64,000 nucleotides of DNA from Acanthochromis polyacanthus (lineage: Eukaryota; Chordata; Actinopteri; Pomacentridae), in contig NC_067132.1 in NCBI RefSeq assembly GCF_021347895.1, positions 10,966,995 to 11,030,994 of the forward strand. Direction: 5' to 3'. The notes below the pieces were generated by a model. That model was not told the DNA's origin, made no database searches, and saw only the letters and a list, made by a program, of their open reading frames with translations. Shown piece by piece: positions 1 to 10,092 of this stretch. Each line of letters begins with the position of its first letter. Position 1 is the first letter of the stretch. Position numbers and translations under genes: made by a program.

Positions 1-1556
1 AACTGACTAGTAACTGTGAGGAGAATTATTGCATCAGTCGTTCTCTGTTCATGATGTACTAAACGATTAGGATCATGTAAAAAGGTATGAGAGCTTGAGG
101 TACTATTTAAAGTAGGAATGGTAAATTATTAATAACATGGAAATAGTTCTTATTCATCATCAACATCTCTAGCAGTGCTGTAGCATGTTTTCAGGTAGAA
201 GTAATCTAACGGTCAAATAAAGAAGCATGGAAACTCAAAATGTGTGGTTAAACAGTACATGCAGAAGAGGCAAACCCTGCAAAAAGTGCATTAAAAAGTC
301 TATTTATACATGTGTTCATGCTTATACACAATCCGTTATGTATGACCATTTCTGTATATTATTTATAGCTGTAGGTATTTTTGTACAGTTGATCTAATGA
401 GCTTTCTCTCTCTCTCTTTAGTTGGGCTACAGCTTCATAAAACCAGTCTACAGGGTTATAAAGTGGGGAAAGTTTGCAGGTCTGGACTCGTTTAAGTGGA
501 CGGGATGAAAAAATTAGCAATCGCCTCAACTGGAAACAAGCCAACTCGAATATCACTTCAGATAGACATAGAAAACGTATTAACTTGTGTCCTGTGTCAG
601 TTAATAGGTAATAATTAAGCTAAACCATGCAGCCTTGTTGTTTTTTACGGTCTGTTCATTAGAGATAGAAACATTAACGCAGCGTTAAAACATCGTGAAC
701 ACCGTAACTAGCTACAGTAACGCAAAAGAAACACCACCGTCTTCATTAACTAATATATTAATGTCTATGAAGATTTAAATTGTGTTTTCGGGAAGGTGTG
801 ACTGCTTTCCGTTAACTTGAAGGAGTTTATTTATGCCTCAGCTAACAGTCACATGATACCAAAAAATAATAATAATTTCACTGCCATTTTTTTTTTAGCA
901 ACAGCGCATAAAAGCTTTAAGTCTGTTTTTATTTTGACAGTAAAAACAGCATAATGACAAAGGCTGACTTCGTTTATATCCCTACCTTATGTGTAGGCGG
1001 TCTGTTGGATGTGTTTAGCAGCCTTACAGCTCAGCTAGCTAACTAGCGAGCGGTGGGCGGTGCCCGGTGTCCCCGTCAAATGGTGCCGACTTCAAACAAC
1101 AGCCACACGCAATAATTTTTTTAACATTCTGACAAAGCTGCCGAAATAAGCACATGTACATGGTTACAGACACACATTTCTTTGAATATTATACATCTGG
1201 AGAGACTTTGTGTAGTCATGCAGTCGTCCAAAAGCCCTCCTTTTATCTGTAAAGCCTTTAACTGGACAAATGTACAGATTCACGTGTTGCTTGTGAAATC
1301 AAAAGTGGTTTTCAGCATCCCAAAATATATACATACACATTTGTAAAAATTACCAGTATGTATTTTTCATAAGCCTGTTAGACTGTGATGTTTATCATGT
1401 CAGATATGATTGTTTCTGGATCACAGGAGCACAACAGTAACAAAAGAAGCAACATGTTTGTGGTGTCAGTTCTGTCTCCTCGTGGTGAATGTAGATCAGA
1501 CCTCTCATGCAAGTCAAAGTGATATTTAGCTAAGAATTTTTTTCCTACTCCTAAAC
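1..1556. other. Non-coding region, no supported gene
   Basis: No convincing exon was found here. A GC-richer patch at about 1005-1100 could be a CpG-type promoter remnant. At 420-510 a pyrimidine-rich stretch ending in AG precedes a short open frame on the plus strand that ends in TGA, and an open frame also exists on the minus strand. Neither matches a family I recognise, so neither is called as a gene. Confidence 0.5.
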
Positions 1557-2044
1557 CAGGTTTGTCAAACTCAGTTTAGTTGAGGGACCACATACAGACC
1601 AATTTGATCTGCAGGTGGGCTGGACCAGAAAAATCACAGCGTACTAAAAACAGAACATTCTGAAAATCTTCACATTTAAGTATCTTTTTTACAAAACATT
1701 CTGAACAACCTGAAATTTATTTTTTTTAAAGTTCACTTTTAAAAATATTATGCCTCAGTGTATCATTTACACATGTGTATTACAACTTACAGATCACAGT
1801 GTATCTACAAATGCACAAAGCATTCAGTCACAAGCATCTAGAACTGAACAATGTTGTATTTTACTTTATGATCAAAATAATTTTGTAAAGGTCCAGACGT
1901 TATTTTAATTTACAGTTCTACAAATTTATAATTTGCAGTTGATGTCTTCTCCATAACTTTTACACTTTGAAAAGTTGTCCACATGTCAGATCAGACCCTT
2001 GGCGGGCCAGTTTTGGGCCGCAGGCCATATGTTTGGTATGTCTG
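1557..2044. mobile_element. Probable non-autonomous hAT-like element
   Basis: The left end reads CAGGTTTGTCAAACTCA. The right end, reverse-complemented, starts CAGACATACCAAACATATGG. These resemble imperfect hAT terminal inverted repeats, and the internal 'gggccgcaggcc' motif near the right end is typical of fish hAT MITEs. I could not find an 8-bp target duplication, so the call is tentative. Confidence 0.4.
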
Positions 2045-4100
2045 CCCCAGGGTGTGGCATGTATGGGTCACTGGTCTCATAAGTTACAATGACTCTTACT
2101 GCAATGACACTTTTTAAAGGTGCTATACACATTCCCTCAGTCTGTCAGCATGTCCAGCAAACCTGTGAGATGTTATGCCGATGCTTTGCTTTCTTCTGCA
2201 GGAGCAGTCAGGTGTTAATTGTCCATTGATCTACTCTCAGCATATTTTTTTCACGCTGAAATTTGAGGCAATGTTTTCATGACAAGGCCTTAGGAACTAT
2301 TGTAGATTCAAATTTTAATGCTAGCTCTTCATCTTGCCATTGATTCAGAATATGCAATCTTGGAGAAGTAGATAGACACGTTAAAAAAGAAGACATCCTC
2401 TGAAACCTGTATAGCTGCATGTTACAATACAAAACAAAACATAGAAGTTTTTTACTGTTATATTTTCTTTATTACTTTTTTAGTAATATTTTATTTTTAT
2501 TTATTATCATTATAAAAAAATTTAAATGCATTATATTTAGCTACAATTATTTATTATTGGTAACCTTTCATTTTATATATTTTTTATTTATCTATACTAT
2601 TGATTTTAAAACTTTTAAATTCTTTTATAATTATATTTGCATTTATTTATTTTAGAAATAATCAACTTGAACTTGTCTGTGCCGATTTATTTATTTTAAA
2701 AAGGTAATTTCATGTTTTAGTGTTTAACAAATTTGAGAATATTTTCCCTACTGGAGAAGTCACTCTGGCCATCAGTTATTTTTTTAAAGAGCAAAACATC
2801 CCGAGTACCTTCTTATTTAGCATAAGCACTGCCTAATGGTGGAAATATTACATATTATTGTATTATTTATTACTATATTATTTCAAAAATCGGAAACTCA
2901 CTGTATAATGAGGTCAACATGTTGCACAAATGAAAATGGTTCCGCTTCTTTTTTCCCCGAACATTTCTGTGACTTAATATCCTACTGAATGTCGAGATGA
3001 ACCAGAAGAAATAATTCAATCTGACCAAAAGCTGACAACACTCTGAGCTTCCTATCTTTAATTTCTGCAGTTAAAGTCAAACACTGCCTGAACAATTCTA
3101 TTTAAGCAGCATTTGGTCAGAGATGTTCTTCTATTTTACAGACCGCCTTTCTTCTACTCAACTCCTTCACTTTTAATGAGGTTGTTCTTTATTCTGCATG
3201 TGGAAACTCAGCCTCAACAGAGTAATGTGAAATATTAAAGGTCAAGCTGTCTTTAATTAGGCACAATATGATGAACCACAATAAATGTGTGAAAGTCTCA
3301 TGAAACAGGTTTTTATGAGAGAGGACATCCAGTTCTGTTCCTGTTTATAAATGTATAAATGCAGCATTGTGGTGAGGAAACGCTGAAATGAATCAACACA
3401 CAGAAACACAAAACACTTTATCAAAGGCACTTTTTAAATTTTTGTTCAAGATTATGTACAACTGTAAAAAAAAAAAAGGAACATGCCACAAACATGCCTG
3501 CTCTTTCGTCACGACAACCGCTTTACATTTAAAATTTCATATTCCAAACAAAACAATGGCTTCACTACAATCAAGTTCAAGTTCTCAAATACAGTTCAAG
3601 TTCTTCATGATGAAACAGTGTTTGTCTACAGACTCTCAGTAACAGCTGAAGGCCTGAAGTGAAATAAAAACACTGCTACACAGAGGTGCATCAACTAGAC
3701 ATGAGACTGAAGCTGTAGCACACAAAACGCTCCTGCTTAACATAAAAATATGACAGAAATAAAATCCTAAAATCAAATGTTAAAAAAAATCATGCAGAAA
3801 TAAAGGATTGATATTCAGTGCTGTTTAAATTCAGTTTGATCCGTCGACTAGTAAGAAACTCACTAATAGACACTGGACCTCGCTTCATTACAGGCCTTAA
3901 CATCTGAAAATGGAAACAACCTGTGTGAGAGCATTAATATTTATAGACCATAACATCTTGTGTGTCCACAGCTAGGCTAAAGAATAACAGATGTATGGGG
4001 GGGAAGAAAAAGAATCACCAAAACGACTTCAAGGCGCTTTAAAGCCACAAGACCTACTTTTACTCTGAACGATCTGAATGAATTTGTGTTGTTTCAAGCT
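2045..4100. other. A+T-rich non-coding region
   Basis: 2400-2700 is very A/T-rich (TTTATT-like runs) and the rest is low-complexity to ordinary intergenic sequence. The open frames here are compositional. The part next to 4100 may include the 3' untranslated region of the zinc-finger remnant to its right. Confidence 0.5.
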
Positions 4101-4124
4101 TTGTTCTCACTGATGTTCCAAGAC

Positions 4125-5274
4125 TACAGCTTCTCACCTGTGTGAGTTCTCATGTGGACAGTCAGATTACTACTTCGACTAAAACTTTTCCCACGTTTCA
4201 CAAGATTACGGCTTCTCACCTGTGTGAGTTCTCATGTGGACTTTCAGCTCATACCGGGAACTACAACTTTTTCCACATGTATTGCAAGCATATGGTATTA
4301 CACATTTGTGGATTTGGTGTTGCTTCTTAAGCTGGTCCATATTGTCAGATGTGTACCAGCTGTCCTTATCAGCTGAAGTCAATCGGAAGTTATCAGTCGC
4401 TTGCTTCAGTACAATCTGTTCTTCCTGCTGACTGGTGCAGGGTTCCTCCTGTTCCTCATTAATCTGTGGAGGCTCTGGGTCCTCCTGCTTCACACTAAAG
4501 TTCTTCTCCAGGTTATAGAGCTGCTGATTGGCGAGACCCTTACCCTCTTCACAGACATGTTGCTGTGGGAGGTCTGGAGGGACAATGGAGCACATGAAAA
4601 AAGTTACTGACATGATGACAAGGAAACAAACATCTGAGAGAAGACATTTAATCCTCTGACCCCCAAGCCCTGTCTGGGCAGTCACATTTCCCTCACAGTG
4701 GGATCATCCTTAACAGCAATATAAAGTCATGCAACTCTGTGGAAACAGCACAACCACGTCTAAAAATACAGACACTTCCCAAATTGCATTGTGCAGAACA
4801 GCACAGTTCTGGCATACAGTTAAAAAAAAAAACTAACAAAAACACAACAGTTCAAGTAAATGTCAGTGAGTTAAGATGCAACAATGGAATTTCTGTCTGT
4901 AAATAAATGGAACTCAAAGCTCTAATTCAGATCTTATATTAGTCACATTTCTTTCTTAGTTCATTAAGACAATCATAGTTTTGCGTACCCATTCTGGGTA
5001 ACATTTCCCATGGTTTCCAGATGGCATCCAGCAGCTTGCTCTGATCATCCATCTCTTCATCTAACTGGTCCAGTGGTTTATCAGAAACTCCAAATATTTC
5101 TCTGGATATTTCTTCACATTCGGATTTGCACACAAGCTGCATTCCCTCCTGTCTGGTGCAGAGTTCCTCCTGCTCCTCTTTCATCTGTGGAGGCTGTGGG
5201 TCCTCCTGGTCCAGACTGGAGTTCCTCTCCTGCTTGCAGAACATTCTCGTCCTGGACATTTTGCTGTAGAAGGT
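4125..5274 (-). pseudogene. C2H2 zinc-finger gene remnant with duplicated linker exon
   Basis: The exon beginning at 4573 on the minus strand opens with an acceptor and reads DLPQQHVCEEG, then an acidic linker with QEDPEPPQINEEQEEPC, then one C2H2 finger (C-N-T-C-G-K, then VHMRTHTGEKP). A stop follows the finger directly. A second finger with HMRTHTGEK lies beyond the stop in another frame, ending at about 4135, so the finger array is broken by a stop and a frameshift. A second exon (about 4939-5274) carries a paralogous linker (QEDPQPPQMKEEQEELC). Its start reads DLLQQNVQDENVLQAGEE in a different frame, which implies a frameshift near 5230. This linker-plus-fingers layout is common in fish zinc-finger transcription factor families, which bind DNA in the nucleus. 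The locus looks like a decayed partial copy with a duplicated linker exon; specificity cannot be inferred. Confidence 0.7.
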
Positions 5275-5724
5275 CTGGAAGGCAAAATCACAAAAGAAAA
5301 AGCTTGCTAAAGATGACCATAGGTGACGCACATCTGAGCAAATATGTTTAACCCTCTGAAGCAGAAGCACTGTCTGGACACTTTTTACTCCTGTCACATT
5401 TTTCCTCACTGTGGGCTTATTTTCAGTGCAACATAAAATCCTGGACATCTATGGGAACAGCACACTGACTAGAAGCAAAGATAACTCACAAATGTCTTCT
5501 GTGCAGTATGGAACAGTTCTGACAGAAATTATAATTAAAATTGCTCCTCTTCATACCGTTTGTGAGCCATGCTGCACTGATGTTATTGACCTGATGTGTT
5601 TCATTTTGCTGTCTCACTCTTTTTTGTCATCTCCTGTCTTCTCTGTGTCAACACAGTCTGTATGTCACCTGAAGACTTTTTTTGAGAAATTGTTGGTTGT
5701 ATTTTTATATTATAAAATCTGACA

Positions 5725-6100
5725 GATTTTTTAATTTAACTTAAGATATATTTGTGTTTGTTACGCAATATTGCAGGGTCTTAACCAGAATATTAAAATT
5801 TGTAAGTGACAAGTTTAAATATTGTGGTTAAGACCCTATGATACAATATTTGAAATACAAATCTGTCCAATAATTTTAAATATTCTGGTTAAGACCTTAC
5901 AATCTAATAAAAACAACAACTAATTCAGCTTACAAGTTTAAATAATACAGTTAAGATCCTACAATATAAAAAAAACAAAATTTCCCATACAAGTTTAAAT
6001 AGTATGGTTAAGACTCTATAATACAAAACACAGTAAATTTCCCTTACAAGTTTAAACATTACACTTAAGACCCTAAAATCAAATATAAATAAACACGCTT
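5725..6100. repeat. Diverged minisatellite, units about 55-67 bp (left part)
   Basis: Five units of the form 'acaagtttaaatattatggttaagaccctacaatac' with variation recur near 5811, 5874, 5935, 5990 and 6047. The array continues at 6560-6788 and again after 10087. It is interrupted by two insertions. Confidence 0.75.
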
Positions 6101-6199
6101 CGCTTAAAACATCCCCCGCTTATATATAGTGCTTCTAAGTGCAAGAAATAATAATATATACTGGATGATACACCTACAAAATGATACATCTTCACTACA

Positions 6200-6555
6200 A
6201 TAAAAAAAAAAAAAACAGTCAGGTCAAGGTCATGCACCCCAAAAGGCACATCTACATTACCAACAGGCTTAGTGTGCGCAATATGAATGAAGTCCCTCAA
6301 GTAGTTTGTGAGATATGATCCGGAAACCAAAAAATATTTGAAGTGCCTCAGTATGACCTTGAAAATCAGGTCAAGGTCATACACCCCAAAAGGCACATCT
6401 ATACTATATAGAGATGGCCTGGATGCAATATGAATGAAATCCCTCACGTAGTTTCTGAGATACGTTCCGGAAACGAAATGTGGACGTACGTACAGACGGA
6501 CATACGGACGGACGTGCCCACGCCAATATCCCCCTCCGTGCCTACGGCCGGCGGG
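6200..6555. repeat. Dispersed repeat with two tandem ~146-bp units
   Basis: The motif 'ggtcaaggtcatgcacccc' followed by 'aaaaggcacat' occurs at about 6222 and again at about 6368, with matching downstream sequence ('aatatgaatgaa', 'ccggaaac'). It ends in a G/C-rich segment with 'acggacggacg' and 'ggcgggggataa'. It splits the surrounding minisatellite, so it was probably inserted there. The minus-strand open frame across it is a by-product of the repeat. Confidence 0.6.
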
Positions 6556-6559
6556 GGAT

Positions 6560-6788
6560 AATAATAAAAACTAATTTACCAAACAAGTTGAAATATTATA
6601 GTTAGGACACTACAATACAATAAATAAATCACAAATTTACCATACAAGTTTAAATATAACGCTTCAGACCTTACAATCAAATATTAAAAAATACAAATTT
6701 ACAATCTAATAAAAGTTTAAATATAATGGCTAAAAAATATAATATATTTTTAAAAATACTAATTTACATTACAAATTGAAACATTATG
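6560..6788. repeat. Minisatellite (middle part)
   Basis: Units near 6579, 6646, 6713 and 6771 match those of 5725-6100. The array stops at the ATTATG that borders the LINE block. Confidence 0.7.
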
Positions 6789-6901
6789 TTTCCTTGGACA
6801 AATGTAGCCGCAAGGGGACACAAGCCAGTGTCTTATTGTGACAGTCCCAAGCCCAGATAAATACAGAGGGTTGTGTCAGGAAGGGCATCCGACGTAAAAC
6901 T

Positions 6902-8197
6902 TTGGCCAAATCAAACATGCCAATCAAATGTATGACTTCCATACCGGATCGGTCGAGGCCCGGGTTAACAACGACCGCCATCGGTACTGTCGACCTACAG
7001 GGTGCCGGTGGAAAATGGACGACTGTTGGTCGAAGAAGGAGGGGAGGAAGGTGTGTTCGTAGGAAGAGAGAGAAGAGGAACACCAAAAGTCTAGGACTGA
7101 GAGTAGGGACTTTGAATGTTGGAAGTATGACAGGAAAAGGTAGAGAGCTGGTTGACATGATGCAGAGGAGGAAGGTGGACATACTGTGTGTCCAGGAGAC
7201 CAGATGGAAAGGTAGTGAAGCCAGAAGTTTAGGAGCAGAGTTCAAGTTGTTCTATCATGGTGTAGATAGGAAGAGAAATGGAGTAGGAGTTATCTTGAAG
7301 GAGGAGTTTGTTAGGAATGTCCTGGAGGTAAAAAGACTGTCAGATCGAGTGATGAGCCTGAAGCTAGAATTCGAAGTTGTGATGTTCAATGTTGTTAGTG
7401 GGTATGCTCCACAGGTAGGATGTGAACCGGAGGAGAAGCAGAAATTCTGGTTGGACCTTGATGAAGTGATGCAGAGCATCCCTAGAAGTGAGAGAGTTGT
7501 CATTCGTGCAGACTTTAATGGACATGTTGGTGCAGGAAACAGAGATGATGAGGAGGTCATGGGCAGGTTTGGTATCCAGGAGAGGAACGCAGAAGGACAG
7601 ATGGTGGTTGACTTTGCAAAAAGGATGGAAATGGCTATAGTGAATACCTTCTTCCAGAAGAGGCAGGAACATAGGGTGACCTATAAGAGCGGAGATAGGA
7701 GCACACAGGTAGACTACATCTTGTGTAGACGGTGTAATCTGAAGGAGATCAGTGACTGCAAAGTAGTGGTAGGTGAGAGTGTAGCCAGACAGCATAGGAT
7801 GGTGGTGTGTAGGATGAACCTGGTGGTGAAGAAGATAAAGAGGGCAAAGGCAGAGCAGAGGACCAAATGGTGGAAGCTGAAAAAGGAAGAGTGTTGTATG
7901 ACTTTCAGGAAAGAGTTGAGACAGGCTTTGGATGGTCAGGAGGTGCTTCCAGATGACTGGACAACTACAGCAAATGTGATCAGGGAGACAGGTCGCAGAG
8001 TACTTGGTGTGTCATCTGGAAGGAAAGGAGATAAGGAGACTTGGTGGTGGAATGAGGGGGTGCAGGAGTGGATCCAGAGAAAGAGGTTAGCTAAGAAGAA
8101 GTGGGACACTGAGAGGACTGAAGAGAGTAGACAGAAGTACAGGGAGATGCAGCGTAAGGTGAAAGTAGAGGTGGCAAAGGCCAAACAAGGGGCTTAG
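6902..8197 (+). CDS. RTE-type LINE endonuclease ORF (partial polyprotein)
   Basis: A 431-aa open frame. Residues of an apurinic/apyrimidinic-like endonuclease are visible in order: 'LRVGTLNVGSMTGKGREL' near residue 75, 'DILCVQETRWKG' near 100, 'RNGVGVIL' near 125, 'SGYAPQVG' near 165, 'FNGHVGAGNRDDEE' near 205, 'QVDYILCRR' near 270 and 'QHRMVVCRM' near 300. This enzyme nicks target DNA to prime reverse transcription in RTE/BovB-like retrotransposons. The normal polymerase domain should follow. Here the frame ends with a TAG shortly after the linker, and only the end of the reverse transcriptase is found downstream. The ORF is therefore non-functional as a retrotransposon protein. The upstream start is not certain. 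Confidence 0.8.
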   Translation: MAKSNMPIKCMTSIPDRSRPGLTTTAIGTVDLQGAGGKWTTVGRRRRGGRCVRRKREKRNTKSLGLRVGTLNVGSMTGKGRELVDMMQRRKVDILCVQETRWKGSEARSLGAEFKLFYHGVDRKRNGVGVILKEEFVRNVLEVKRLSDRVMSLKLEFEVVMFNVVSGYAPQVGCEPEEKQKFWLDLDEVMQSIPRSERVVIRADFNGHVGAGNRDDEEVMGRFGIQERNAEGQMVVDFAKRMEMAIVNTFFQKRQEHRVTYKSGDRSTQVDYILCRRCNLKEISDCKVVVGESVARQHRMVVCRMNLVVKKIKRAKAEQRTKWWKLKKEECCMTFRKELRQALDGQEVLPDDWTTTANVIRETGRRVLGVSSGRKGDKETWWWNEGVQEWIQRKRLAKKKWDTERTEESRQKYREMQRKVKVEVAKAKQGA

Positions 8198-8203
8198 GAT
8201 GAC

Positions 8204-8581
8204 TTGTATGCGAGGTTGGACAGTAAGGAGGGAGAGACTGATCTGTACAGGTTGGCAAGGCAGAGAGACAGAGATGGGAAGGATGGGTCAACAGTCCAGA
8301 GCAATGGAGAGTGTGGAAAAGAGGTGAAAAAGAAGTCAGGTGTGATGTGTGATAGAAAAGTTTCAGCTAAAATGAAAGGAAAGGTTTACAAAACTGTGGT
8401 GAGACCAGCCATGTTGTTTGGTCTGGAGACAGTGTCCCTGAGGAAAAGACAGGAGGCAGAGCTGGAGGTAGCAGAACTGAAGATGCTGAGGTTCTCTTTA
8501 GGAGTGACCAGGATGGATAGGATCAGGAATGAGTACATCAGAGGGACAGCACATGTTAGAGGCTTTGGAGATAAAGTCTGA
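8204..8581 (+). pseudogene. RTE reverse-transcriptase C-terminal remnant
   Basis: The frame contains 'STVQSNGECGKEVKK', 'AKMKGKVYKTVVRPAML' and 'LEVAELKMLRFSLGVTRMD', which are typical of the region just after the polymerase core in RTE-clade LINEs. The core motif with catalytic aspartates (YADD-like) is absent, so a large internal deletion joined the linker to this part near 8290. The same 'GSTVQSNGECGKEVKK' stretch is present in the fragment at 38130-38446. Confidence 0.75.
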
Positions 8582-8884
8582 GAGGACAGACTGAGATGGA
8601 TCGGACATGTCCAGAGGAGAGAGAGTGAATATATTGGTAGAAGGATGCTGAGTTTCCCACTGCCAGGCAGGAGGCCTAGAGGAAAACCAAAGAGGAGGTG
8701 GTTAAAGAGGACATGAAGGTAGTTGGTGTGAGAGAAGAGGATGCAGAAGACAGGGTTAGATGGAGGCAATTGATTCGCTGTGGAAATCCCTGAAGGGAAA
8801 AGCTGAAAGGAAAAGAAGAAGAAGAAGAAGACTTGCCAAAAGTGTGTTAATTTCTACAGTCAATATTGTATTTGTATCAATATA

Positions 8885-9430
8885 TAATTGAGGGACTCTT
8901 GAAGTCCATGGGATATATATTGCATATATATTTTATTAAAAGCTTTAGAAATATGCTTTTTTGTTCATTATGATCATGTTTTTACAAATTCCATAATTAT
9001 TTATTGTGAAAACAATGACTTGTTAATGAAAAATGACTGGATATCAGTAAAATGTCAACTAAATACCTGTCCGAATTTAATAACAACCACCTTCTAACTA
9101 GCGAAACAATAATAAAATGAGCTTATTCAAAAATGTTTTGATTGTGTTCTTTTCATTAAGTTGACATAATCATGACACACATTTCTTTTTTGGCAATATG
9201 TCAAATTTTATATGGAAAACAACAAACTGTACCTGAGCTAGAGAAATCACCTTCCACTAAGTTACCCATTACAAAAACACCTGTCCAGGAAGTGTGTTAA
9301 TTCCAGATCACATGACCTGCTGCACATGATGTCATTTCCTCCTAAATAAAAGACTGGCAAGACTCCAAGGCTTTCTGAGTTATTTAATATAAAGTAGTGT
9401 GTGAGTCAAGTGTGGATTTATCACATTTCA
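8885..9430 (+). repeat. Interspersed repeat copy A (inverted partner at 23870-24607)
   Basis: It begins 'attgagggactcttgaagtc' and ends near 'gtgtgagtcaagtgtg'. The segment 9290-9425 matches the reverse complement of 23875-24010 at roughly 90% or better by eye. No coding potential was seen. Confidence 0.65.
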
Positions 9431-10092
9431 ACAGGTTTACTACAATATCTTTTTGAATAACTTTCCATTTTACTCAGTTGTATATTTAATATTTTAGAAG
9501 AATCTTTGTCTAAAATGCCATGTGGTGTCTGTTTATAGGCAGCCATTTTGATTTTAGGCCTGAAAACAACAAAAATGTCAACTATGATAAAAAAAAGTCC
9601 CACAATTATATATTGACCCATTTATACTTTAATATTTCACTAACATACTTTAATTACTGCATCAATGCAGCATGGCATGGAGGTGACCATCCTATGATAC
9701 TACTGAGTTGTTATTGGAACTCAGGATACTTTAATAGCAACCTTCAACTCATCTGTAATTTTTATATTCAGGGTTTTTCAACTTCCTCTTGACCCAAGAT
9801 GGGGTTCTGTAGAGTTCAGCTCAGATGAGTTGGCCGGCCTATCAAGCAGAGTAATGTCACGGTCAGTAAACAGTTTGGTTGTGGTTTTGGCTCTGTGGTC
9901 AAGTGCTACATCCTGCTGTACTTCAATAAAGTTTATCGGCAAATGGAAACAGGATGCATAGATGCTGCTTTGACTTTGGCCATATTAAAACACAGTCCAC
10001 ATACACCGAAAGGAAAAGAAGAAGAAGACGTTTCCTTGGACAGTCGGTGCCTCGGACCTCGGTGCACCGCCTGTCCTCGAACCCTAATTATG

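Larger units (their letters stand above)
6789..10086 (+). mobile_element. RTE-type LINE block, internally deleted and interrupted
   Basis: The block is flanked by ATTATG at 6783-6788 and 10087-10092, and minisatellite resumes on the right, which fits a target-site duplication. It contains an endonuclease ORF, a short C-terminal remnant of the reverse transcriptase, and a (GAA)n tail at about 8810-8830. A second (GAA)n stretch lies at 10017-10028, followed by a repeat of TTTCCTTGGACA, which also begins the block. A non-LINE repeat (8885-9430) sits between the two tails. I infer an RTE element with secondary insertions. Most of the reverse transcriptase is missing. Confidence 0.65.

Noticed and set aside
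359..556. Possible exon near a CT-rich acceptor
   Set aside because: Short frames are open on both strands with no recognisable family; no adjoining exon found.
6079..6447. 122-aa frame with repeated 'VPFGVxDLDL'
   Set aside because: The repetition follows the two tandem DNA units; no start or splice context and the third part is repeat end.
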